In this document: positions 11,721-24,300 of the stretch, piece after piece
Layout: every line of letters begins with the position of its first letter
Numbering within the stretch: position 1 is the first letter of the stretch
Assembly (NCBI GenBank): GCA_947685225.1
Contig: CANTUV010000056.1
Span: forward strand, 1,190,501-1,254,500
Direction: 5' to 3'
From: Garcia nutans
Lineage: Eukaryota; Streptophyta; Magnoliopsida; Malpighiales; Euphorbiaceae
DNA: 64,000 bases
Program-made: the position numbers and the translations under genes
The notes under the pieces: model-generated
Told to the model about the DNA's origin: nothing
The model's input: only the letters and a program-made list of their open reading frames with translations
Databases searched by the model: none

Positions 11721-14700
11721 GGCCTTGTATCAGCTTCAAGCTCAATTTCTCTGTTTCTGGGTATTTTTTTCAATTATCATTATTAATATATAATCTTTTT
11801 TGTTTAATTTAATTTAATTTATTTTTTGGATTATTTTATTCAAAAGTGGGTCCGTCCTGGAAGAGTGGATCCAGCTCACACATGAAGTTAACTAACTCCA
11901 CCGCATTTCGTAATCTACTCCAACAGCACTCCCAACTTTTACCTTTTGTCTCTCCCTTTTTTTACTGTTTTACCCAGTGGTTTTAAAACCAGACGGTCCG
12001 ACCGGATTAACCAAGAATTAGAGACTGATTTAGTGCTAGATATAAAAAAAAGCCAAAAACCGGCAAAATACATTGAACCAGATGAATTGAATTAAACCGA
12101 ACATACTTGATTTTACTAAGCGTTTTTTACTAATAAAAAATGTGGTTTATTTTTTATATTTATTAAATTTAATAAGTGATATTTTTTAATTGGTAGTGAA
12201 TATTTTTATTATTTTCAACTTTTATTTTAAATTTCTATAATTTTTGAATTTTTAAAATATTTATATATAAAAATATATTTATTATATTATTATATTATTA
12301 AATTCGAATAACTGGGGTTGAGTAATAATAAATTAACCACCAAATCTATGTGATTTTGAAATTACTGTTTTTAGTTTTACCCCTCTTTTATCCGTTTACT
12401 ACAATTTGATTGGTCATTCTCTCAAGTTCCTAATTTTTTTCCCCTTTAACGTGGAATTTTTCTTCATGAGAGTCAATTTTTTGTTCAAACCCTTTCAGGA
12501 AAAAGGAAAAAAATTCAAATTGCTGTTAGTATGTAAGCAAGTGTGTAGGGGGTTTAGTTTTAACTTTTAATTATACTTTACCTCTCATTATTATCTTATC
12601 TTATAATTTAAAAGCTTAGAAAAAATCAAAATACTTGCTTGAATTTTAAATTTTCATTTAATAAGCTTTTCTGGTTTTCATAATTAAAAAAAATAGAATA
12701 CCAATTTTTTTTTTTTTTTTGAAAAGATAGAATACCAAATTTGTCATTTAGATTTTTTTTCTCAATTAATATATCGAAACATATATTAAGTGATAAAAAA
12801 TATTTTAATTTTATTAAAATGCCTTTTATTTTTATTTGAATATATTAAAATCACTTTTTAGAACTTGGTTAATAAAAACCGCACAAATTATAAAATTATT
12901 TTAATAGATTTGTGAAAAAGAAACATATTTTAATAAAATCAGAATATTTATTATTGTTTAATATTTGTATATATATTAAAAAATCTGTAATAAATAATAT
13001 TTGAATTAATTTTGTTTTCTTTGGTCAATAATTAATTTTGTTGTTCCATGTCATAATGATAAAATTTGTGTTAAACATTACACAAAAATATGAGATTTAT
13101 GGACTTTATTTAATTTAAATGGGCCTTTCTAAATTTATTTTTTAAGTGAATTTTGTACTTTATATTATACTATTTAATTAGAATAATAGCTACATGCCGT
13201 TCGTACATGTCCAAAAATTAATGTCTACAAGATTCATTTTTTTTTATATCTACATAGTTTCATCAATGCATCGCAATTAATTAAGAGAGTTCTTGATAAA
13301 TGCTGGTTGATAATTATAAAATTAAAATTAATTATTGGACCAATTAATTTATTATTAATTCAAATATTCCCAAGTGGAGAAGCAATAGTCAGTCTTTATG
13401 GAGCATAAATGTTGCACCTACTGAACCTTACTCAAAAAATTAAAATTAACCCAATAATGAAACCTTATGCATTACATCCAATTTAACCATTAATTCCACA
13501 TGTTAAAAAATAATACATATATCTATAACATAGTTATTAAAAAAAAAAACTCACGTGGCCATTTTACTATACAATTAAGTTTTAAATTTTGCATGCAAAA
13601 CATGATTTTTTAATAATTAATCTTTATTTTTTTACTTATAATTATACTATCTCTAGATTGAAATCAAATCAACTAGTGTTTTTCTATAAATAAAAATATT
13701 TAATAATATTTGAATTTTTTATTATTATATATCACAAGAAAAATATTAGATCATTAAATAATACTTTAATAACAAAATACACATGAGAATATATACTTAT
13801 CATTATATCCGAATTTGGTTTGATTTTAAAAAAATATTGAATTTTAAATTTTAAATCAAATTAAATTTTATACAATAAAATAATATGATATGACAAAAAT
13901 ATATATATATTATTATATAATAAATTCAGATACGATAATATATATATATATAGTTAGATAATAAATTCAGAGAGGATTTTCTTTCAATAAATATATTAAA
14001 AAATAAATTAAATTTTATAAAAAAAAAAAAGGTGCAAAATGTTGGCATGGCAACCACCACTTGCAAATGTGGGATGGTTTTGTTTTTCCACTTACAAGTT
14101 CAAGGAGTGGCTATTGATAAATATAAATATATTTGTAAAAAGCAAATATTAACTAAACTACTAGTGAATGAATGGGTAGTTCTCTGTCACTTTATAAAGC
14201 AAATATTAACTATACTACTTGTCATTCTTTATTTATTACTCTCAAAAGGCCACACAAAAAAAAAGGGTGAAAACAACACAAAATCAATTGAAACCAACTC
14301 TTTTACGGATTCTCCGTGACACCTCCACAAACCAAACGAACTGTAAATTGGTATTCCCGTCCCGTTCTTCATCCTTTTTCTTTTTCTTTTTTAAATTTTA
14401 TGAACACATCTTTTCAGACCCATATATTATATAAAATAAAATAATAATATTATTATTGATGGTAACTTTTTCGTGTTCATAAGATTAACCTCTGCATTTG
14501 TGTCCACTTTTATTTGAATGCCTTATACTACCTATGCTTTACTTTCATACATTACATTTTCTTTTTTTTTCCTTTCTTCACTTAATATATTAAAAAATAA
14601 AGCCACGTTAAATAAAATTTAAGAATAAATTATATATTTTTAAATAATATTCAGAATGGCTTACTTCTCTTTTATATTAATACTAAAAAAAATCTCGAAT

Positions 14701-15034
14701 AAACTCTTTACATTTTTAGTAACTATTGTTTTTTTATTAATCTTTTAATTTTATACATAAAATATTCCTATATATGTAATTTAAAACATATATATATTAT
14801 TTTTTAATAGTAATATGACATATATATTTATATATGATTAGAATAAATGATTTCAATTTTTCATCTTTTGCTATTTGTAACGATAATAATTATAATATAA
14901 ATATATGAAATCATATATATGTTTTAAAAAAACATTAAAATATTTTCCCCTTGATAATAAATTTTGTTTTTTCTTATTTTTAACCTTTCCTCATTTATCT
15001 TCTCGCTCCTAATCCGACCACTCAGCCCCTAGAC

Positions 15035-15046
15035 TGACACGTGTCA
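15035..15046. promoter_or_regulatory. palindromic ACGTG (G-box/ABRE-like) site
   Basis: The 12-bp perfect palindrome TGACACGTGTCA sits in a GC-richer island that also has an ATTGG (inverted CCAAT) and a pyrimidine-rich stretch downstream. This is the core bound by bZIP and bHLH factors. No gene can be assigned to it. Confidence 0.3.
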
Positions 15047-16195
15047 AGCGGCGCCGCATATTTAAGATAAGGTCTCATTGGCTTACATTGTCCCCAACTT
15101 CTCATTACTCTCCGTCCTTTTTCCCTTTGTTTTCTCTTATTTCTCGTTAATATCTTAAATCATCTATTTTATTTTAAGTATTCTATAAAAATAATATATA
15201 CAAATAAAAAAATAATTAATTATTATAATTTTTTTATTAATTAATATAAATAATATTAAAACTTTTTAATTAATATTCTCTTTAATTTTTAAAAATAATA
15301 TTTAAATTAAAATAAAATAAAAATTTATTGTATGAAACTTAAAATAAAACAGACGGTGTATTACTTTTTTAATTTCATAGCTTAATCACTAGCAAGTTTT
15401 ACTATCTAGACGAGGTCATTGAGTTTAAACATAAAAAATAATAATTTTTTTAAAAATTCATATTTTTTCACTAATTTCGATATGAAGTTTGAACGGTAGT
15501 TAGATCTATTACTCCCTTGGTCTTTAAATATATATTCATTTGGTCTATTTAACTAATATTAAGAATAATATTTAATAGCGCTATTTTTTATTAAATTATT
15601 CTTTTATTTATTAGTCTTATAAAAAAGTATTAAATATTTTAAAATTTTGAATAAAAAGTAATTTTACAAAAAAAAGAATAATTAGCTCTTGATTTTTTTT
15701 AAATAAATACTTATTTAAAGTGGACATATACTCAAGACAGAGGGAGTGAAATATCGTCTATTGTAAAATGTTTATTGGTGGATTTGATAGTAAAATTTGA
15801 AGAAGATAATTAATTGAATAAACAATGAGAAGTAGCTTTTTCATTGCTAGAAAAAAGCTGCGAAAAGAGTAAAAAAGGTCGAATAATACTGAAAACGTAT
15901 ATTCCCTGAGATACCTTTTCTTCCTTCCGATGAATATTATGATTTCCAAGTAATTTTTATTTATCTCTTTCCAAACCCTCCCAAAAAATAATAAAAAAAA
16001 CACTTATATGTGCAAAAAATTATTATATTAATATTAAGTGTCCCTAAAGATTTTTCAAAAAATCTTTTAATAAAGTTAAAAAAAAATGTGCTTTTAAGCA
16101 GAATGGAATATGTGCAACTGAGAGCAATTACCATCACGCGCGCATTAAACTATCACTTGCTTTTTCTTCTCCCTCTTTTGTTTCATTAGACATTT

Positions 16196-16205
16196 GCCAC
16201 GTGGC
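16196..16205. promoter_or_regulatory. palindromic G-box GCCACGTGGC
   Basis: A perfect 10-bp G-box palindrome in a second GC-richer island, 1.15 kb from the site at 15,035. It matches the canonical bZIP/bHLH site. No downstream coding sequence is visible, so it may serve an unseen transcript or be chance. Confidence 0.3.
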
Positions 16206-18353
16206 GTCTCATGGAAGTTGGAGAAAAGTCCAAGCACTTTTTTCCCCAACCCATTCTTATCTTTTTCAATAAATGACAATAAATATGTATTAGGCTGCCC
16301 CTTTGAGTCGTGGCCTCTCGCATCATGAGTGCCATTCCAAGCAACATGTCACTTTTTCAGAAGCCATTCAATTTTTTATTTTTATTTTTATTTTTTTACC
16401 GAGCTCTTATACTTTTAATTTTTTATTTTATTTAAGTTCAAAAACTTTTTAATTTCTTAACACTGAATATTTGTCTAAAATAATAATATTATATAATTTT
16501 TTAATATTTATATAAAATAAAAAAATTAATTTTAAAATTATTATTAAAAAATATGAATTTATCATTAATATACATTATTATAAAAATTGTTAGAATAATT
16601 ATAAGGAGAAGAATAAACAAATATATACATATATATTCCATTAAGATTCTCGCATGCATAGTAATAAAAGGGATAGTTTGAGAAGTAATAAAAACCCCAT
16701 ATTTTTATTTTTCCCAAAATTGAAGAATTAATATTATCCTCCAAAAAAAAAGAAAGAAACCATATGCCCATTATCCCACAAAAATAAACATTTTTTTTGT
16801 CCCATGTTTGTACTGAATAATCACATGCTTTCTAGTAACTTTTTGTTTGGTTGCAAAAATAAATAATAATAATAATAATAATAATATGGTCCTCCTCTGG
16901 GTACTGGAAAAGGCTCAGTTCAGTTGCTCAGCTTTCCCCGTATCGCTAGCGCATAAATCCCTACATTTTACAGCTATATCAATAATTACATTTTATATTT
17001 ATTTATTTATTTATTTTTTGAGTATTATAATATTTTATATTTAATCAAAATTTAAACATTTGAAATATAAATAAATATATTATATATAATACAAAAAAAG
17101 TTATGGACCCACATAGATAGTTCAAGGGTTAAATAATGGGTCCCACGGACCCACTTTCAACTAGTCCACATCAGCTCACGGAAAAGAGTAGACTTGACGT
17201 GTTAGACGATCTTGGAGCTCACAATCGGACGGATACGTGGTGCTGTCCTTAGTGCAAGAGCGGGCCCCCCCCTCTCTCTCTCTTGCGCAGTTGAGTGGAC
17301 CAACGAGGGAAAAGGACTTGGGGTCCACATGTGGTGTGCGGGCTAATTGAAACATAAATACACCATCCTTGCATGGCCATTTGTACAAACAATGAGGATT
17401 GAGAGGGGAGTAGTGGGTTTGAGTTGTTCATATATCGTGCGATGGAAAAGAAAGTAAAACAATGGGGTGAGGGTAGGTCTGGGTCCAATAGGGCATCACT
17501 GTTCATACCTCTCTTGACCTGCCATCTTTTCTTTAGGGGTGCACATCCATCGGATTATATGGAATTTGAGATATATTTTAATCTCATATATTTATTAAAT
17601 ATGAAAAATATCAAATTAATTTAATTAATAATATATATTTTTATTAATAAGTTAGATTAAATTTAATCAAGTCGATTTAAAATAAATAATATTAGATATA
17701 TAACTTAAAAAATATACGTATATAATTTAAAAAAATATATGTCGAATTCAGTTATATAATATATATTATATATTTATATAAATTTATTGGTTATTTAGAT
17801 TTAAATAAAAAAATAATCTTTATTTACTGGTCTAACTCAATTTTTTTTAAAACACTAACTTATTAAATTTGACCAAATTAATTCGATTATGTCAAATTTA
17901 AAAAATATATACACTCTTAATTTTTTCTAAACAATAGACATATAACCAATTTTCTCTCTCTTGTATTAATATAATTCAATTCAACTAAATTATAATTTTA
18001 AAATATTGAATAAATGGATCCTATCTTTTTTTTATATGAAGCAATTATAAATTATATTTTCAAATAAATATATAATTTTTAAATAGATATAACATTATAA
18101 TATCATTATGAATCATTTTCATATTAACATTAAAAAATCCATTTAGTGGGATTATTATCACACTATTTTTTAAATATAAATTAATTTTATAAATTTATTA
18201 TGAATAATAAATAATTTATTTAGAATAAGTTCATATATTTATTTATTGATTAAATTTATTTATGAATAAAATCGTTTTCGTGATAATTTATTGCATATGT
18301 AATATAGTAATATTTTTTTATTTAAAAGAAACTTAATATTATTGTCCTCTGAT

Positions 18354-18747
18354 CAGTGGCGAAACCAGGCTTTTGCTTAGGGGGTCGGCATGCAGCTGCA
18401 GTACCTCTGGTGGAGCTGGGGCTTGCCTGGCTGGGGGTGAGGTGGGAGCTGCTGGGGAGAAGAAGACAGGGGACAGGCTTTTGCACAGCAGCGAAGGGTT
18501 GAAGAACCCTTCGCTGCAAATAAAATTTATTTTTTTAAATGGTCGTCGTTTCGCCAGGGACCATTTTAAAAAAAAATAAGTTGTATTTGCAGCGAAGGGT
18601 TCTTCAACCCTTCGCTGCTAAGTTCTGTGCAAAACTCAGCTCCCATTAATGGGGGCTGAATTTTGTATCACATATGAAGTTTTTTTTTGGTCATCGATGA
18701 AGGGAGGTCGTGTGACCACACACGACTTCATAGTAATTCCGCCCCTG
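18354..18747. mobile_element. hAT-type palindromic MITE (394 bp)
   Basis: Flanked by a perfect 8-bp direct repeat CCTCTGAT (18,346-18,353 and 18,748-18,755), the target-duplication length of hAT transposons. The ends are imperfect terminal inverted repeats: CAGTGGCGAAACCAGG on the left, CAGGGGCGGAATTACT on the right read inward, the usual hAT start. The interior is much less AT-rich than its surroundings and folds back on itself: two copies of a 13-bp stem (GCAGCGAAGGGTT) with 4-base loops at 18,488-18,517 and 18,589-18,618 are also reverse complements of each other around a short centre near 18,541-18,560. There is no transposase, so the element is non-autonomous. Confidence 0.8.
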
Positions 18748-20611
18748 CCTCTGATTAAAGAATGAGTTAAAAAGCAAAAAGCTAAAGATTTTAAAATGTC
18801 AAATGAAGCACGCGATGAGCTATTTGATTTTACGACGAAGTTTTATAATTTTCTTAAAATAGAGAGAAACAATAATAACAAAAAAAATAAAAATAAAGGA
18901 TAAATTGGGTATGTGACAAGACAAGTTATAATCCTTAACATCCAACTATACTATATTATCTGATTTTTCACAACTTTTATTATTTGGGTCAGAATAATTG
19001 AAGTGAAGCTTCAAACTACCTGTTAATTAAAAATAGAGATCCCCATGTCCTGTTAGTGTACTATAAAGAAAATTAGAACCACAATCTCTTAATTTTATTA
19101 GTACACTTTGCCTGGGCTAGCAACCCTGTAGGACCTGCTATTCTTTTTTTTTATTGTACTCAGATGGGAATTTCACTTGAGAATTGAGACTAATGAAGAT
19201 TATTTTAGTCAAATTTTAAAGAAGTTATTATTATAGAAAATATCCTCATAAAACATCCTCAAATCTCTTTATATAAATTAAAATTTCAACTGTAAAGATC
19301 CCTTATAGAATCCTTATATCGATTAATTTGATCTCCATACAATATGTCAGTATCTTATTTTTATGTCTAATTAGGGATGGATAAAATTTGATTAATCGAC
19401 GAAATTTTTAGTTACGATAAAAAATTTAATTCGGTTAATCGACCGTATATTAGTTCGGTCGATTTGATAGAAGAATTTAGATAAATTTAATTTTTGATTC
19501 GGTTATTAATTAACCGGTTAGATTCAATCAGCATTATTTAGTTTTTTGTTAATTTTTTTATTTAATTATATAATTTTTATTATAAATATAAATTTTTATT
19601 ATAAAATAAAGTTATATTTTATTTATTTTTTTAATAAATTTTATTTAGTTAATTAATTATATTAATATTTTTATTATAAATATAATTTTTATTATAAAAT
19701 AAAAAAATCGATCGGTTTGATTAATTAACTAAATTAATAAATTTAATTTCATAAATTAATCAAATTAACTAAAATTTAAAATTAATTATTTCAATTGATA
19801 AATTTAATATTCAAAAATTTTGATCAAGGTGAAATTCGATCAATCAGAATTGCTGACTCTTATGTCTAATGGCCGAAAAAACTTGGATTGTTAAAAATCG
19901 AATACAGGTTATCTTGCACAAAATGATAATGTTTTATCGCTAGGCTATTATTATTATTATGATTTATAATTTTTATTTTTTATTTTTATTTTACCATATA
20001 ACAACATAAGATGCTTTATTTAATATTTAGTTTTTTTTGGCCTTTTTTGTTACCTCTTAAACCCGATCATTGATTCTTGAGTTTCTGTCTCTACACGGAC
20101 AGCTTCAGTTTAAAGCCCTTTTCGATCTGCCAAAGATTTGAAAGAATTTTGTTCATTTTCTCTTTCTCCAGTTCACCCCTTTTAAGCATCATTCATCTTT
20201 TAGATTAAACCATGTGCTTTTTTTTAATTATTTTTTTTTTGGGAAAAATTGTGATATTTGAGCAAACATAAATACTTAATATTGATTCAATTAACAATTT
20301 TTAAAAAAAATTATCGGTAAGAGTTTAATATATTTATTCTAACATTAGCTCAATATTTTGTTTACTATGAAACATATTTTGATGATACGATTATATAAAA
20401 TAAATTCTGTGATGCTGAAATTTTTAAATACGCATAAATAAATACAATGAATATGAATATAATATGTTATATTTATCATGGTTTTATTCAATTTATATTG
20501 AAAAAACAATGATATAAAATACGTAAAAGAGAAATAATGGGGATTTTTCAAAGTTGTCAAATTGGATAGTTTAGATGGATCAATGCAAGTCCTTCCGTGC
20601 AATGTCCTTTG
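18748..20611. other. AT-rich intergenic region between MITE and copia element
   Basis: No gene is supported. The stretch at about 19,375-19,860 is rich in short repeated TTCGGTTAATCGA-like phrases and resembles a degenerate dispersed plant repeat. The rest is low-complexity A/T. Confidence 0.5.
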
Positions 20612-21277
20612 TGTTGAAAAATACCAACCATTTGGTATTATTTTGACTATGTAAAATAAAAAATAATAATAATAAATGGTTGTTGGCCTAATTAAGTTAG
20701 GCCAACAACCTCATGGGAAGGCCTATATATATGGCCTTCCCCTTCTTCTTCAAAACACACAAAAATTAAGAGAAAAAAAAACATTAGTGAATTGTGAGAG
20801 AGAAAGAATTATTTGGGGAGTGACAAAATAGTGAAGTAGTTTAATTTTAGGAGTGTTTGGGAAACACTTGAATGCCATTATTTTGGGTTTATCTCAATTG
20901 TAATAATTGTACCTCTAGAAATATTTCTAGAGAAGTCTTTCTTGTAAGCCTACTATTTTTAATAGTGGAAGAATATTTTTCGGAGTTTGTCCCGTGGACG
21001 TAGCCCAAAGTAAAAGGGTGAACCACGTTAAATTCGGTGTGTTATTTTGTCTCAGTTTTATAACTATTATCAAGGGTAGTTGTTTTGTTATATTGTGCTA
21101 TTAATTATCCGAGTGAAATTCTGTCTAAGGAGACTGGGTTTTAAGCGGGACCGCCTGTGACCCCTCCAGCCTTTCCTGGGAATTTTCTTGGTATTTATTT
21201 TTAGTACAATATTTCATACACTATTTACTTGTATAATAGTAAGTAATTTGCGTGCTATTTACTTCCGCTGCACAACA
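20612..21277 (+). repeat. 5' LTR of the copia element
   Basis: 666 bases with TG...CA ends, matching 25359-26023 almost perfectly. It carries two hairpins: arms GGTTGTTGGCCTA and TAGGCCAACAACC (20,678-20,710), and arms GGGAAGGCC and GGCCTTCCC (20,715-20,741) with TATATATAT as spacer, which is the likely TATA box. Confidence 0.97.
20715..20741 (+). promoter_or_regulatory. LTR TATA box inside a 9-bp palindrome
   Basis: TATATATAT at 20,724-20,732 is bracketed by perfect inverted arms. Transcription should start about 30 bases downstream, near CAAAACACAC, which would define the R region of the LTR. The same arrangement is in the 3' LTR. Confidence 0.6.
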
Positions 21278-21292
21278 AGTGGTATAGAGCTG
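21278..21292 (+). other. primer-binding site (initiator Met tRNA type)
   Basis: AGTGGTATAGAGC follows the 5' LTR directly. It matches the usual TGGTATCAGAGC complement of the initiator Met tRNA 3' end except that one C is missing. Confidence 0.8.
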
Positions 21293-21338
21293 TGGTTCAA
21301 GCACACAGTATTGGAGTTAACCTCTTTGTATTAAAGAG

Positions 21339-24300
21339 ATGGAGACAAAGATAAACAAGATGATCAGCCTAAATGGCTTGAATTACCACATATGGAGAAA
21401 CAAGATGAAGGATCTCCTATTTGTGACGAAAATGCATTTGCCTGTATTCACCACATCAAAACCTGATGATAAATCAGATGAAGACTGGAAGTTCGAGCAT
21501 GAGCAAGTGTGTGGTTTTATCAGACAGTTTGTCGAAGACAATGTGTATAATCACATTTGTAAAGAGACTCATGCTAAATCCCTATGGGAGAAGCTTGAAA
21601 AGTTATATGCTTCTAAAACAGGGAACAACAAGTTGTTCTATTTGACCAAACTGGTCAAAATTAGTTACCGAAAAGGTACATCTTTGGCGGATCACTTGAA
21701 TGAATTTCAAGGTTTTGTGGACCAGTTGTCAGGAATGGGCATAAAATTTGATGATGAGGTACTCAGTCTTTTACTACTTTCCTCTTTGCCAGAGTCTTGG
21801 GAGACTTTGAAGATTTCCATCACTAATTCAGCAGTCGATGGTATTGTTAGTTTGGAATCCGTCAAGAGTTCAATTATGAATGAAGAGATGAGAAGGAGAT
21901 CTCAAAATTCAGTATCTACATCTCAACCAGATGTTCTGGTTACTGATTCTAGAGGGAGGAGCAAGTTCAGGAGTTCAAATACCAGAGATAAAAGTCGAGG
22001 AAAATCAAACAAATATGCAAATGTTGAATGCCATCACTGTAAAAAGAAGGGACATATCAAGAAATTCTGTCGAAAGTTCAAACAGGAGAAGAACAAAGGC
22101 AAAGAGATTAAGCGAGATGATAGCAGTGATGATGAACGAGAAACCATGGCTGCCACCATTGAAGAATTTCATGTTATTTCTTATGATAATGATGTGAATA
22201 TTGCATCCAGTGAATTGGACTGGGTAGGTGATAGTGGTGCCACCATTCATGCCACATCACATAAAGAATTTTTCTCAACATATAAACAAGGATATTTTGG
22301 TGTTGTCAAAATGGGAGACAAGGGTATAGCCAAGATCATCGGCAGAGGTGATATTTGTTTAAAGACAGAAAATGGGATGAGATTATTTTTGAAAGATGTC
22401 AAACATGTTCCCAACCTTCGGCTAAACCTGATTTCCATTGGTATGCTTGATGATGAAGGTTTCAGTAGTACTTTCAAGGATGGTCAATGGAAACTTACTA
22501 AAGGCTCCTTGGTATATGGAAAAGGTAAAAAGTGCTCCAAGCTATATGTGATGCAAGTAAAGCTCTCCGGTGATTCTGTGAATGCAGTGGAGAAAGAAAA
22601 TATGACTGAATTATGGCATAGAAGACTCAGTCATATGGGCGAGAAAGGGATGGCACAATTGGTAAAGAAGAATGTATTATCTGGAGTTGATAAAGTGGAT
22701 TTGAAGAAATGTGCTGACTGTCTGGCTGGAAAACAAAACAGAGTTGCTTTCAAAGGTTCCACTCCTTCCAGAATGAAGAATGTATTGGATCTGATTCACT
22801 CAAATCTGTGTGGACCAATGTCAAAGTCACTTGGTGGTGCTCAATACTTTGTGACTTTCATTGATGATCATTCAAGGAAAATGTGGGTATATACTTTGAA
22901 GTCAAAAGACCAAGTAATAGACGTGTTCAAGCAATTTCATGCCTTAGTTGAAAGGGAGACTGGGAAGAAGTTAAAATGCATTCGGACAGACAATGGTGGA
23001 GAATACATGGGATCATTTGATACCTACTGCAAGGAGCATGGTATCCGACATCAAACAACACCTCCAAAAACGCCGCAATTGAACGGTTTAGCGGAGAGGA
23101 TGAACAGGACTTTGATGGAGAGAGTTAGATGTTTACTATCACATTCAAAGTTGCCTAAGATTTTTTGGGGTGAAGCTCTATACTCAGTAGTACATGTACT
23201 CAATTTTTCACCCTGTGTTCCTCTTCAATATAATACATCAGAAAAGGTATGGTCAAGAAAGGATGTTTCCTATAATCATTTAAAGGTGTTTGGTTGCAAA
23301 GCTTTTGTGCACATTCCTAAGGATGAGAGGTCAAAGCTTGATGTCAAGACACGTGAATGTGTATTTATTGGTTATGGTCAAGATCATGATCAGCTTGGCT
23401 ATAGATTTTATGATCCAGTTCAGAAAAAGCTTCTTAGAAGTCGTGATGCCATATTTGTTGAAGATCAAACCATTGAAGACATTAACAAAGTGAAAAGGGA
23501 TATTCCCGAATCCAATGGTGATTCAACAAACTTAAAGCTAGTTCCTCCACAGGCGGTGCCAAGACAAGTTGGAAATGAAATCCAAAATCGTCAGCCAGAA
23601 AATGCTGACATCGATGCTCCTACAGAGGTCCAATCGGATGATGATGAGGACCAGATTGAAAATCAGCCACCACCACCAGTAGAAGTTCCTCAGGTTCCAT
23701 TGAGAAGATCTATTAGAACTCGACAACCTTCTACTAGATACTCGGATGATCAGTACGTGTTACTCACTGATGGGGGAGAACCTGAGGATTACCAAGAAGC
23801 TATGGCAGATGAGAAGAGGAAGAAATGGATTGAAGCCATGCAAGATGAGATAAAATCTTTGCATGATAATAAAACTTTTGAGCTTGTGAAATTGCCAACA
23901 GGCAAGAGGGCTTTGAAGAATAAATGGGTGTTCAGGATAAAGCATGATGAACACAGTTCCCAGCCACGATTCAAAGCCAGATTAGTTGTTAAGGGATTCA
24001 GCCAAAGGAAAGGGATTGACTTTGATGAGATTTTTTCACCAGTGGTGAAGATGACATCCATTCGTACAGTATTGGGATTAGCTGCAAGTCTCAACTTGGA
24101 GATTGAGCAGATGGATGTAAAGACTGCCTTCCTTCATGGTGACTTGGAGGAAGAGATATACATGGAACAACCAGAGGGTTTCAAAGAAAAAGGAAAAGAG
24201 GATTATGTTTGCAAGTTAAAGAAAAGCTTGTATGGCTTGAAGCAGGCACCGAGACAGTGGTACAAGAAGTTTGAGTCAGTTATGGGGGAGCAAGGCTACA

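Larger units (their letters stand above)
11721..18353. other. long AT-rich intergenic region
   Basis: No gene is supported across 6.6 kb. The first few hundred bases are the likely promoter of the response regulator. The segment near 11,980-12,110 (GGTTTTAAAACCAGACGGTCCG...) and the one starting near 17,535 (GGGGTGCACATCC...) have the look of common degenerate plant repeats. Less AT-rich islands at 15,000-15,160, 16,120-16,350 and 17,100-17,510 contain palindromic ACGTG cores and pyrimidine-rich runs like promoter or leader sequence, but I see no reading frame behind them. An (AAT)n microsatellite is at about 16,861-16,884. Confidence 0.5.

Noticed and set aside
17100..17400. Possible miRNA precursor in the GC-richer island
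   Set aside because: Short inverted pieces exist but no long stem with a recognised mature miRNA sequence was found by eye.
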